Positions 16,221-23,605 of a stretch of DNA of 39,536 bases are shown here, piece after piece. The position numbers were made by a program, and so were the translations under genes. Source of the DNA: Bacteroidaceae bacterium. GTDB taxonomy: Bacteria; Bacteroidota; Bacteroidia; Bacteroidales; Bacteroidaceae. The stretch spans positions 1-39,536 of the forward strand of contig JAFTUK010000025.1 in NCBI GenBank assembly GCA_017466325.1, written 5' to 3'. Positions within the stretch are counted from its first letter, which is position 1. The number at the start of each line of letters is the position of its first letter. Below the pieces are notes generated by a model. It saw nothing but the letters and a program-made list of their open reading frames with translations, was not told where the DNA came from and ran no database searches.

Positions 16221-16262
16221 GAGAACATCTGAGAAACGAACTTATAATTTGCCTAATTTCAT
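16221..16262 (-). other. Interrupted N-terminal part of the peptide leader
   Basis: From ATG 16262 the codons read M-K-L-G-K-L, stop (TAA at 16244-16242), V-R-F-S-D-V-L, then LSDTEMKNVIGG. Apart from the stop, this is a normal-looking GG-type leader in the same frame as the core, so a single base change (for example AAA to TAA) is the likely cause. The ATG lies about 36 nt after the predicted transcription start. Confidence 0.6.
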
Positions 16263-16304
16263 TTTATTACTTGTTTTAATTTTATACATTCGGCTTCTTG
16301 GTTG

Positions 16305-16335
16305 CAAATTTATAATTATATATTGAATCAACAAA
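16305..16335 (-). promoter_or_regulatory. Promoter of the peptide-GLPGLI-barrel operon
   Basis: On the minus strand TTTG (16335-16332), a 19-nt spacer and TAAATTTG (16312-16305) form a good Bacteroidetes promoter. It places the transcript start near 16298, 36 nt before ATG 16262. The insertion sequence begins 18 bp upstream of the -33 element, so the promoter is intact. Confidence 0.7.
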
Positions 16336-16353
16336 GAAATTGGTGTTTTTTAT

Positions 16354-16378
16354 CCCAAATCGGTCATTAGAAATTTCT
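16354..16378 (+). repeat. Left terminal inverted repeat of the IS1380 element
   Basis: CCCAAATCGGTCATTAG followed by AAATTTCT. It pairs with 17810-17833, the first 17 bases exactly. Confidence 0.9.
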
Positions 16379-16479
16379 TAACTACATATCTCTAATGACC
16401 GCCAATAGAAAAAAATATTGCACATTTTGTTGTTTGTGAACAAGTTAGTAACTTTACCACGCCAAAAGTGTGTTTACAT

Positions 16480-17820
16480 ATGACGCTTGACTATGACATA
16501 AAGTTCGTGAACAAGGAGATTAGCCCATTTGGTGGTCTGTCTCTATTTTTAAAAATGCTGGAGCGTTGCCGCTTTTCGGAAAAACTTGAAGCTTCAGGGT
16601 TGCCTCTTCAGGGTTCTAACCGTGGTTACAATCCTATACAGCTCATACTGGGCTTGTTTGCTGGTATATGGTGTGGAGCAAACTGTTTCGGTCATCTTGA
16701 CGTTGTGCGCTATGACAATGTACTCTGCCGTCTGCTCGGTTGGAATCGCGGTGCAGACCACAGAGCCTACCAACGTTATTTTAATAAGTTTTCCCAGGCG
16801 GTCAACCTGCGTGTGTTCGGTGAGCTCTACCATTGGTTCTTCTCTCAGTTGGTCTTTGACAACTATACCCTAGACTTCGACTCTACGGTTATGGTTCGCG
16901 AAGGGTGTCAAGAGGGTGCTGTTAAGGGATATAACCCCAAGCGCCCGGGACGCCCTTCCCATCATCCGCTGCTGGCTTTCGTTTCAGACGTGAGGATGAT
17001 AGCCAATTATTGGTTACGTCCAGGAAATACGTCTGCCACTAGCAACTATCTTGCCTTTCTTGAGGATACCTTGTCAAGATTGACTGGAAAGCACGTGGGG
17101 CTTGTCAGGATGGACAGCGGATTTTTCTCCAAGGACATACTTTACTGTTTGGAGAGCAAGCACTTGCATTACATCATTGCTTGTCGTTTCAACAACCGAA
17201 TCAAATACAGCCTGACTCATCAGCAAGCATGGACAGAACTGGCAGAATGGCTTGATATTGCAGAAACAGTCTATCAGGCGGAAGGATGGGGAGAAGCAAG
17301 GCGCATTGTGATGGTACGGCAGGAAATAGAGAAACGCCCTAAGGCCGCCGGCAAGGTGGTCAAACAACTGGAACTGTTCGAAGATGAGGCAGAATACGGA
17401 AAATACAGGTATAGTTGTTATGTCACGAACCTTGACTTGCCTGCAAGGATTGTATATGATTCCTATCGTGGCAGGGCTGATTCTGAAAACAGGATCAAAG
17501 AACTTAAGGCTGACTTCGCGCTGGACGAATTTGTTTCGCACAACTTTTGGGCTACAGAGGCCTGCGGAAACTTCATCATCATGGCCTACAATTTCATGTC
17601 ACTCTTTCGTCATGCACTAATTAACTCCGATAAGAAACAATTTCTCAAAACCATACGCTACGAGTTACTTTCAACACCTGCATATTTAGGAAGTAGCAAG
17701 GGAACGAAAGACAAGCATATATTGTATCTTGCCAGATCATTAAAAACAAGAAAATCCTTCCTTACTTTATGGAATAAACTTAAGGATTTCTCTCTGCCAT
17801 ACGACACAGAGAAATCCTAA
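16480..17820 (+). CDS. IS1380-family transposase
   Basis: The 446-residue DDE transposase has the IS1380 signature GYNPKRPGRPSHHPLLAF after the first acidic site (LDFDST), a second site in VRMDSGFFS and the C-terminal RADSENRIKELKADFALDEF block. ATG 16480 is chosen; an in-frame GTG at 16468 would add four residues. The stop codon lies inside the right inverted repeat, as is common in compact IS elements. No frameshift or stop interrupts it, so it should be functional. Confidence 0.93.
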   Translation: MTLDYDIKFVNKEISPFGGLSLFLKMLERCRFSEKLEASGLPLQGSNRGYNPIQLILGLFAGIWCGANCFGHLDVVRYDNVLCRLLGWNRGADHRAYQRYFNKFSQAVNLRVFGELYHWFFSQLVFDNYTLDFDSTVMVREGCQEGAVKGYNPKRPGRPSHHPLLAFVSDVRMIANYWLRPGNTSATSNYLAFLEDTLSRLTGKHVGLVRMDSGFFSKDILYCLESKHLHYIIACRFNNRIKYSLTHQQAWTELAEWLDIAETVYQAEGWGEARRIVMVRQEIEKRPKAAGKVVKQLELFEDEAEYGKYRYSCYVTNLDLPARIVYDSYRGRADSENRIKELKADFALDEFVSHNFWATEACGNFIIMAYNFMSLFRHALINSDKKQFLKTIRYELLSTPAYLGSSKGTKDKHILYLARSLKTRKSFLTLWNKLKDFSLPYDTEKS

Positions 17821-17833
17821 TGACCGATTTGGG
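17810..17833 (-). repeat. Right terminal inverted repeat of the IS1380 element
   Basis: Read on the minus strand it begins CCCAAATCGGTCATTAG, identical to the left end over 17 bp. It contains the transposase stop codon at 17818-17820. Confidence 0.9.
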
Positions 17834-17988
17834 TTTATATATTATAATACAGCATTTTTGACTGACAGATTAACCCCCCAAACCTTAATCCTATTTTTTG
17901 ACATAGGAAACATCATAATATAGACTCAAGTTTTTCAATAATCAGCAAACAGAGTATAGAAATTCCGTTTTTAGCATCAAGTCAATTA

Positions 17989-18219
17989 TTACAATCGAAT
18001 GGCCTTTCTGCCAGAAATGTAGTGTGCCTCTTGTCCATCCTTCTCTTTTTCGGCAACCTCCGGCGCAGATAGCGCTTATTCTAGTTGGTTTTTGCAGTCA
18101 AGTGCAGCAAGTTCGAACTTCACCTGTTTCTGTTCGTTCTTTTTCTACACTTTGTTTACTATCTCCTATAACTGCAGAATCTCTTTTTCCATAACCTCGT
18201 TCTTCGCCTTGTACTGGCA
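17989..18219 (-). pseudogene. Decayed coding fragment, probably coiled coil
   Basis: One minus-strand frame reads like coding sequence (CQYKAKNEVMEKEILQL, KKNEQKQVKFELAALDCKNQLE, ALSAPEVAEKEKDGQEAHYI) but is broken by three stops (TAG, TAG, TAA). The charged heptad-like pattern suggests a coiled coil. I cannot name the family; a transposase accessory or mobile-element protein is one possibility. It fills the gap between the IS and the second direct repeat. The stretch 17839-17988 holds nothing I can support. Confidence 0.4.
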
Positions 18220-18240
18220 ATGATGGACGGGGGGGCTTCG

Positions 18241-18626
18241 TACATTCTCGTATAGTATATGCCGTTTCCCCTTCAAAGGGGACATATACTATGCGCCCGG
18301 CCGACATATACAACAACTTCCTTTCGCTACTGGCTGCCCACTACACCAAGGCGCACGATGTTGTTTACTATGCGTCCATGCTCTGCGTGTCTCCAAGGTA
18401 CCTGCAATACATTACGGATAGGGTAGTGGGGCGCTCGCCAAAGCAAATCATATCGGATTACTTGATGCAGGAATCACGCTCCATGCTCATGTGCACGCGT
18501 TTCACCATTCAGGAAATAGCCATCCGCCTTGGCTTTTCCTCACAGGCACAGTTTGCGCGTTTCTTTACCAGAGAGCATGGTACAGCACCGCAGGCATACA
18601 GGCATAGTTTATCTGTTTCGGAATAA
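18241..18626 (+). pseudogene. Orphan 3' fragment of the ThiD/AraC gene
   Basis: The frame encodes the C-terminal part of the regulator from its residue 239 equivalent to the stop, with no kinase domain. An internal ATG at 18291 could give a 111-residue protein (MRPADIYNNF) that keeps both helix-turn-helix units. Differences from the intact copy are mainly silent, so this was functional coding sequence until recently. It is best explained as the original chromosomal 3' end cut off by the island. Expression as a free DNA-binding domain is possible but unsupported. Confidence 0.75.
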
Positions 18627-18667
18627 GATTTTGCGTTACGGGAACAAAACGCCCTCTTTCTTCTTTA
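18241..18667 (+). repeat. Direct repeat copy 2: 3' end of the ThiD/AraC gene
   Basis: 427 bp, ungapped match to 11058-11484 (offset 7183 bp, about 95.5% identity). It begins just after a run of seven G. It marks the right boundary of the island and leads straight into the pdxS promoter. Confidence 0.9.
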
Positions 18668-18674
18668 TTCTCTA

Positions 18675-18704
18675 TACTTTTGCCGGCAGAAAAGAATGCC
18701 GGCA
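18675..18704 (+). promoter_or_regulatory. pdxS promoter with tandem TGCCGGCA palindromes
   Basis: TACTTTTG at 18675-18682 fits the TAnnTTTG -7 box, with transcription expected near 18689. The 8-bp palindrome TGCCGGCA occurs at 18681-18688 and again at 18697-18704, 16 bp apart, overlapping the -7 box and the start region. The placement suggests an operator, possibly for the ThiD/AraC regulator; that link is inference. No -33 TTG is seen. Confidence 0.5.
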
Positions 18705-18743
18705 TAAACATTAATCGTATCAACAAGGTTAACAAGTAGAATT

Positions 18744-19613
18744 ATGGAAGAGAAGAAGTTTGACCGCAATCTTGCTGAAAGACTCAAGGGCGGTGTAATC
18801 ATGGATGTAACCTCACCGGAACAGGCCCGTATTGCCGAGGCGGCCGGTGCTGTGGCCGTTATGGCTCTTGAACGTGTGCCTGCCGACATCCGTGCTGCCG
18901 GTGGCGTGTCCCGTATGAGCGACCCGAAGGTAATAAAGGCAATACAGAATGCTGTCAGCATCCCTGTGATGGCCAAGTGCCGCATAGGTCATTTCGTGGA
19001 GGCACAGATATTGCAAGCATTGGGCATAGATTACATAGATGAGAGCGAGGTCCTGTCACCGGCCGATGACGTCTACCATGTGGACAAGCGCCAGTTCCGT
19101 GTCCCGTTTGTATGCGGAGCGCGTGACCTCGGCGAAGCATTGCGACGCATCAATGAAGGTGCTATGATGATTCGTACAAAGGGAGAGGCCGGAACTGGCG
19201 ATGTGGTACAGGCTGTCCGTCACATGCGTGCCATGCAAAGTGAGATACGTCGTATCGTATCCCTCAATGCAGATGAACTCTACGAGGCCGCCAAAGGTCT
19301 GTGTGTCCCCTACGAACTTGTGTTGTATGTCCACGACAATGGCCATTTGCCAGTTCCAAACTTTTCTGCAGGTGGTGTGGCCACTCCGGCCGATGCAGCC
19401 CTGATGAGACAGTTGGGCGCAGAGGGTGTCTTTGTAGGCAGCGGTATATTCAAGAGTGGGAATCCGGCAAAGCGTGCCAATGCCATTGTGCAGGCCGTTG
19501 CCAACTACAACAACCCCGGCATCATTGCAGAACTGAGCGAGGACCTTGGCGAAGCCATGGTGGGCATCAACGAGAGTGAAATCAGGATATTGATGGCAGA
19601 GCGCGGACAGTAA
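18744..19613 (+). CDS. pdxS: Pyridoxal 5'-phosphate synthase, PdxS subunit
   Basis: The 289-residue (beta/alpha)8 lyase makes PLP from ribose 5-phosphate, glyceraldehyde 3-phosphate and ammonia supplied by the glutaminase PdxT. Catalytic residues are present: Asp21 (GGVIMDV), Lys78 ([11 protein letters not shown]) and Lys146 ([11 protein letters not shown]), at positions equivalent to the well-studied Bacillus enzyme. Length and C-terminus are normal. pdxT is not in the window. The gene lies 117 nt after the fragment of the ThiD/AraC gene. Confidence 0.95.
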   Translation: MEEKKFDRNLAERLKGGVIMDVTSPEQARIAEAAGAVAVMALERVPADIRAAGGVSRMSDPKVIKAIQNAVSIPVMAKCRIGHFVEAQILQALGIDYIDESEVLSPADDVYHVDKRQFRVPFVCGARDLGEALRRINEGAMMIRTKGEAGTGDVVQAVRHMRAMQSEIRRIVSLNADELYEAAKGLCVPYELVLYVHDNGHLPVPNFSAGGVATPADAALMRQLGAEGVFVGSGIFKSGNPAKRANAIVQAVANYNNPGIIAELSEDLGEAMVGINESEIRILMAERGQ

Positions 19614-19664
19614 CCGGTCGCCTGCCCGGCTTGAAGTGCCCAGTTGTCTTTTGTTGGCAGGATG

Positions 19665-20369
19665 TCAGGTTAATTGTGCGAACAGGGAGGCTGTTATCAC
19701 GGTGAGTACACCGCTGGTGACGATGGCCAGCGAACTCATCGCACCTTCCGTCTGTCCCATTTCCATTGCCTTGGACGTTCCTATTACGTGCGAAGCCGAA
19801 CCGATAGCTATACCCTTGGCTATCGGTTCCTTTACTTTTATTAGCCTGAGGAACTTCTCTGCGAAGATGTTTCCTGTTATGCCGGTAATCACTATCACAA
19901 GTATTGTCACCGGCACGTTTCCTCCGAGTTCCTCGGAAACGCCCATTCCTATGGCTGTGGTTATGGACTTGGGCAACAGGGTGACGTATGCCTGATGATC
20001 CATGCCAAGAAGCAGCACCATCCCCAGTATGCTTAGCATGCTGGACAACACCCCGGCAACGATGCCAAGAGTGACGGCATAATAGTTGCGTTTCAGATGC
20101 TCTATCTGTTCATAAAGCGGCACGGCCAGGCACACCGTGGCGGGGGTGAGCAGGTAACTGATTACGTCCGCCCCCTTGGCATAACTCTCGTACGATGTGC
20201 CTGTGGCACACAGAAAACCTATGGACAGGACTATGGAAACCAACAACGGATTCATCAGTGTCCATCCGCTCACTTTCTTCATCCATATGCCTATGCAGTA
20301 TGTTCCCAGGGTGAGCATTACGCCCATATATACGGACTCTGCCAGAAAATCATGCATTGTCTTTTCCAT
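19665..20369 (-). CDS. lrgB: LrgB-family membrane protein
   Basis: The 234-residue polytopic inner-membrane protein has the LrgB/CidB family segments PATVCLAVPLYEQIEHLKRN and LPKSITTAIGMGVSEELGG, and a C-terminal SHVIGTSKAMEMG block. LrgAB systems are linked to murein hydrolase control and, in several bacteria, to transport of pyruvate or glycolate-like acids. The gene overlaps lrgA by 20 nt, so translation is coupled. It converges on pdxS. Confidence 0.9.
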   Translation of the reverse strand: MEKTMHDFLAESVYMGVMLTLGTYCIGIWMKKVSGWTLMNPLLVSIVLSIGFLCATGTSYESYAKGADVISYLLTPATVCLAVPLYEQIEHLKRNYYAVTLGIVAGVLSSMLSILGMVLLLGMDHQAYVTLLPKSITTAIGMGVSEELGGNVPVTILVIVITGITGNIFAEKFLRLIKVKEPIAKGIAIGSASHVIGTSKAMEMGQTEGAMSSLAIVTSGVLTVITASLFAQLT

Positions 20370-20742
20370 TCCCGCTTTCCTCCTGTATTCTTCTATTCTT
20401 CTGCCAGAGTATAATCCTCTGCGTTGTCCATCCTGCTATGGCCATTACCGCAAAGGTACTTGCGAAAGTGATGGCCAGATACTCCGGCCAGTTGTCTTTG
20501 ATGTTCTCCCACGAACTTATCAGTCCCACGGCAGGGGGCACGAACATCACCGGCATGGAAATTATCAGCGTTGTGCTTACCTCTCGTATCTGCTTTACCT
20601 TAACCCATTTGAGTTCCAGCGCTATGAAAAGCAGGACAATGCCGTAGATGCTTGCCGGGATAGGGAAGGGCAGTAGTCTGCGCATCAGTTCCCCTGCAAA
20701 GGAGAAGCATATTATTATAAATAGTTGTATCACGTATCTCAT
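20350..20742 (-). CDS. lrgA: LrgA/CidA-family holin-like membrane protein
   Basis: The 130-residue protein has four hydrophobic segments and the family motif FPIPASIYGIVLLFIALE, followed by the positively charged C-terminus typical of CidA/LrgA. A longer frame opens upstream at 20847, but ATG 20742 has a strong Shine-Dalgarno (AGGAGG, eight bases upstream) and matches the family start. It is the first gene of the lrgAB pair. Confidence 0.88.
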   Translation of the reverse strand: MRYVIQLFIIICFSFAGELMRRLLPFPIPASIYGIVLLFIALELKWVKVKQIREVSTTLIISMPVMFVPPAVGLISSWENIKDNWPEYLAITFASTFAVMAIAGWTTQRIILWQKNRRIQEESGNGKDNA

Positions 20743-20855
20743 GACGATTCCTCCTATATAATATATATATATAATGTATTTGGGTATCGGTTTACTTAAA
20801 AAGTGTTTAGAGTTCAAAATTGATGCAAAATTACAAATATTTTCCAAGATAATAC

Positions 20856-20886
20856 TTGCAAGTGATTAGAAATTGCCATACCTTTG
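20856..20886 (+). promoter_or_regulatory. Promoter of rubrerythrin
   Basis: TTG at 20856-20858, a 20-nt spacer and TACCTTTG at 20879-20886. This is a good Bacteroidetes promoter, 64 bp before the rubrerythrin ATG. Confidence 0.7.
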
Positions 20887-20950
20887 TAATGACTACAAAA
20901 GATAAGTCATCAAAAGAGCAACTAATATTAACCTATAAAACCATAAGATT

Positions 20951-21487
20951 ATGTCAAAGTACAAAGGAACACAGACCGAGAAGAACCTGATGGAAGCATT
21001 CGCTGGCGAGTCACAGGCAAGAAACAAGTACACCTACTTTGCTTCTAAGGCAAAGAAGGAGGGCTTCGAGCAGATCGCAGAGATTTTCCAGAAGACTGCT
21101 GATAACGAGAAGGAGCATGCAAAACTCTGGTTCAAGGAACTGGAAGGCATCGGCGATACCGCACAGAACCTGTTGGCTGCTGCCGAGGGTGAGAACTACG
21201 AGTGGACAGACATGTACGAGGGTTTTGCCAAGACCGCCGAGGAGGAAGGTTTCAAGGCTCTTGCCATGAAGTTCCGTCTGGTTGCCGCCATCGAGAAGCG
21301 TCATGAAGAGCGCTACCGTGCACTGCTCAAGAACGTTGAGATGCAGGAAGTGTTTGCAAAGAGCGACGTTAAGGTTTGGGAATGCCGCAACTGTGGTCAC
21401 ATCGTAGTAGGCGAGAAGGCTCCCGAGATTTGCCCCACCTGTGCACATCCCCAGGCTTACTTCGAGATTCACATTGACAACTACTAA
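20951..21487 (+). CDS. rbr: Rubrerythrin
   Basis: The 178-residue protein joins a diiron ferritin-like four-helix domain to a C-terminal rubredoxin-like iron site. Ligand motifs of the first domain are [18 protein letters not shown] and EKRHEERY; the iron site is CRNCGH with CPTCAHP about 12 residues on. It acts as an NADH-linked peroxidase protecting anaerobes from hydrogen peroxide. A rubredoxin follows 79 nt downstream as the likely electron donor. Confidence 0.95.
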   Translation: MSKYKGTQTEKNLMEAFAGESQARNKYTYFASKAKKEGFEQIAEIFQKTADNEKEHAKLWFKELEGIGDTAQNLLAAAEGENYEWTDMYEGFAKTAEEEGFKALAMKFRLVAAIEKRHEERYRALLKNVEMQEVFAKSDVKVWECRNCGHIVVGEKAPEICPTCAHPQAYFEIHIDNY

Positions 21488-21500
21488 TCTTCAAGACTTA

Positions 21501-21519
21501 CGGCAGCTTCGTGCTGCCG
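21501..21519 (+). terminator. Hairpin after rubrerythrin
   Basis: CGGCAGC, loop TTCGT and GCTGCCG form a perfect 7-bp stem, followed by GAAGTTTT. It may terminate part of the rbr transcript before the rubredoxin gene. Confidence 0.55.
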
Positions 21520-21566
21520 AAGTTTTATGACAACATTCTAATTACAAAACAATAAACAAGTCAACT

Positions 21567-21728
21567 ATGAAAAAATATATTTGCGACGTATGCGGTTGGG
21601 AGTATGATCCCGAAGTTGGAGTACCCGAGCAGAACATTGCCCCCGGCACAGCATTTGAGGACCTTCCAGAGGATTTCTTCTGTCCTCTGTGCGATGTAGG
21701 TGCAGACCAGTTCTCTCCGATGGAATAA
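21567..21728 (+). CDS. Rubredoxin
   Basis: This 53-residue protein (ATG 21567, TAA 21726-21728) has the two iron-binding CxxC motifs YICDVCGWEYDP and FCPLCDVG of classical rubredoxins, and the conserved GTAFEDLPEDF segment between them. It carries single electrons and here probably reduces rubrerythrin in the peroxide detoxification path. Confidence 0.95.
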   Translation: MKKYICDVCGWEYDPEVGVPEQNIAPGTAFEDLPEDFFCPLCDVGADQFSPME

Positions 21729-21771
21729 TGTGTGATACTACGAGGAAAAAACATTGCTTTGTAACAAAATC

Positions 21772-21801
21772 AGGGTGTGCCGTAAGGCATGCCCTTTTTT
21801 A
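21772..21801 (+). terminator. Terminator after rubredoxin
   Basis: AGGGTGTGCC pairs with GGCATGCCCT (two G-U pairs) around a GTAA loop, followed by TTTTT. It lies 43 bp after the rubredoxin stop. Confidence 0.85.
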
Positions 21802-21929
21802 TTTTTTAGCAAAGGTCTTGCTTGAGATTTCTAATTGGTAATTGCCCCCCCCTAATATGGTTAGTTGAACCTAGGGCGAGGTATGGTTTATGCGTTTCCC
21901 GTTTTCTGTCCCATATAGTCCCTCTGCGA

Positions 21930-22010
21930 GCCCTCGGTGGCGCTGAAAAGAGCCGCCCTCGGCGATAAAGTTCACCGCCACTGGCGGTTCATTTTACCGC
22001 CACCGAGGAC
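21930..22010. repeat. Palindromic interspersed repeat, copy A
   Basis: About 81 bp bounded by CCCTCGGTGGCG and CGCCACCGAGGAC, with a further inner palindrome (CCGCCACTGGCGG). Nearly the same sequence recurs at 39215-39317, which has an extra 22-bp unit. It is G+C rich against its A+T-rich surroundings and lies in a gene-free gap between rubredoxin and glyA. Its function is unknown; REP-like or MITE-like elements are options. Confidence 0.8.
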
Positions 22011-22047
22011 TGTGATGAGATACTGTTATCGTCTATTCGAATGATAT

Positions 22048-22081
22048 GAAAAAAGGCTGTGCCTCGAAATGACACAGCCTT
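22048..22081 (-). terminator. Terminator of glyA
   Basis: On the minus strand AAGGCTGTG (22081-22073) pairs with CACAGCCTT (22061-22053) around an 11-nt loop and runs into TTTTTT. It lies just past the glyA stop. Confidence 0.85.
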
Positions 22082-22102
22082 AATTATATAAGCGATATGA
22101 TT

Positions 22103-23377
22103 TTACCAGGCAAAGAGGGGGTATTCGGCCATCATGGCATTAACCTCAGCGCGAACGGTGGCGATGTTCTCCTCATTCTCGGGGTCGTTGAGTACACGCT
22201 CAATCAGAGAGGCGATAACGGCCATCATGTCTTCCTTGACACCGCGAGTGGTGATGGCAGGTGTACCCAGACGGATGCCTGAGGTCTGGAAGGCAGAACG
22301 GCTGTCGAAGGGAACCATGTTCTTGTTGGCGGTAATGTCGGCGGCAACGAGAGCCTTCTCGGCAACTTTTCCGGTCAGTTCTGGATACTTGGTGCGCAGG
22401 TCCACCAGCATGGAGTGGTTGTCCGTACCTCCGCTGACAATGTAGAAACCGCGCTTCTGCAACTCGTCTGCCAGCACCGCGGCATTCTTCTTCACCTGAG
22501 CGGCGTACTCGCGGAACTTGGGGTCGAGTGCCTCGCCGAATGCTACTGCCTTGGCAGCAATCACATGCTCCAGAGGACCGCCCTGTGTACCGGGGAATAC
22601 GGCGCTGTTCAGCAGTGCGGACATCATCTTCACCTCGCCCTTGGGTGTAGTCTTGCCCCAGGGGTTGGGGAAGTCCTTGCCCATCAGTATGATACCGCCA
22701 CGGGGACCGCGCAGGGTCTTGTGGGTGGTGGAGGTTACGATGTGGGCATACTTGACGGGGTTCTCCAGAAGGCCTGCGGCAATAAGACCGGCAGGGTGGG
22801 CCATGTCTATCATCAGGATGGCGCCAACCTTGTCGGCAATCTCGCGCATGCGGCGGTAGTCCCACTCGCGGCTGTATGCAGAACCGCCGCCCACGATGAG
22901 TTTGGGCTTGTGTTCCAGAGCCAGGCGCTCCATCTCGTCGTAATCCACACGGCCGGTTTCCTTGTTCAGGTTGTAGCCTACGGGCTTGTAGTTGATGCCG
23001 GAAGTGTTTACCGCAGAACCGTGAGACAGATGGCCGCCATGGTCGAGGTTGAGGCCCATGAAGGTGTCGCCAAGGTTCAGGCATGCCAGGAACACGGCAG
23101 CATTTGCCTGGGCGCCTGAGTGAGGCTGCACGTTGGCATACTCTGCATCGAACAGTTTGCAGATTCTTTCAATGGCCAGTTCCTCCACCTTGTCCACCAC
23201 CTGGCAGCCGCCATAGTAGCGCTTGCCGGGATAACCCTCGGCATATTTGTTGGTCAGAACACTGCCCATGGCCTGCATAACCTGGTCAGAAACAAAATTC
23301 TCGCTGGCGATAAGCTCTATGCCACGCATCTGGCGTGCACGCTCTTCGCTGATTAAGTCAAAGACAATCTTGTCCAT
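22103..23377 (-). CDS. glyA: Serine hydroxymethyltransferase
   Basis: The 424-residue fold-type I PLP enzyme interconverts serine and glycine with transfer of a one-carbon unit to tetrahydrofolate. Signatures are [10 protein letters not shown], the tyrosine-containing [19 protein letters not shown] and the PLP lysine Lys220 in [15 protein letters not shown]. Length is normal. It has its own promoter region (TAATTTTG at 23464-23457) and a terminator, so it is probably transcribed alone. Confidence 0.97.
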   Translation of the reverse strand: MDKIVFDLISEERARQMRGIELIASENFVSDQVMQAMGSVLTNKYAEGYPGKRYYGGCQVVDKVEELAIERICKLFDAEYANVQPHSGAQANAAVFLACLNLGDTFMGLNLDHGGHLSHGSAVNTSGINYKPVGYNLNKETGRVDYDEMERLALEHKPKLIVGGGSAYSREWDYRRMREIADKVGAILMIDMAHPAGLIAAGLLENPVKYAHIVTSTTHKTLRGPRGGIILMGKDFPNPWGKTTPKGEVKMMSALLNSAVFPGTQGGPLEHVIAAKAVAFGEALDPKFREYAAQVKKNAAVLADELQKRGFYIVSGGTDNHSMLVDLRTKYPELTGKVAEKALVAADITANKNMVPFDSRSAFQTSGIRLGTPAITTRGVKEDMMAVIASLIERVLNDPENEENIATVRAEVNAMMAEYPLFAW

Positions 23378-23456
23378 ATTATAATGTTTTTGTTTGTTGC
23401 GTGAATAAGTGTCCGATTGATGTTGGATATTTGTCCTGTTGTCATAAAAGAGACCG

Positions 23457-23464
23457 CAAAATTA
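23457..23464 (-). promoter_or_regulatory. Probable -7 box of glyA
   Basis: TAATTTTG on the minus strand, 79 bp before the glyA ATG, fits TAnnTTTG. No good -33 element is visible. Confidence 0.4.
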
Positions 23465-23571
23465 TAAAAAATCTTCTTACCTTATGTTATACGCACGCGT
23501 TATTTTCTCCTTTTTATGTTATTTATGTTAAAATACCTATGGTATGCCCCAAGTTTTTATATATAAAGTCG

Positions 23572-23579
23572 TATCTTTG
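23572..23579 (+). promoter_or_regulatory. Promoter -7 box of pyrBI
   Basis: TATCTTTG, with transcription expected at about 23585. An in-frame ATG at 23582 would lie at or before the transcript start, which favours the downstream ATG at 23606 as the pyrB start. Confidence 0.65.
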
Positions 23580-23605
23580 GCATGAAAAAGAGTAAGCTTA
23601 TAGCC

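Larger units (their letters stand above)
16354..17833 (+). mobile_element. IS1380-family insertion sequence, complete
   Basis: A 1480-bp element with terminal inverted repeats beginning CCCAAATCGGTCATTAG. The first 17 bp match perfectly at both ends and similarity continues imperfectly beyond. It is flanked by a 5-bp target duplication, TTTAT at 16349-16353 and 17834-17838. It carries one full-length transposase gene. Intact ends and target duplication indicate a recent, possibly active, insertion. Confidence 0.92.

Noticed and set aside
18098-18316. 72-codon minus frame crossing the island edge
   Set aside because: It crosses the repeat boundary, and another frame in the same region shows better coding-like sequence with stops.
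19614-19664. Possible terminator between convergent pdxS and lrgB
   Set aside because: No stable hairpin with a T tract could be paired in this short gap.
22200-23084. 294-codon minus frame within glyA
   Set aside because: Out-of-frame reading of glyA, rich in Arg, Pro and His as expected for a shifted frame.
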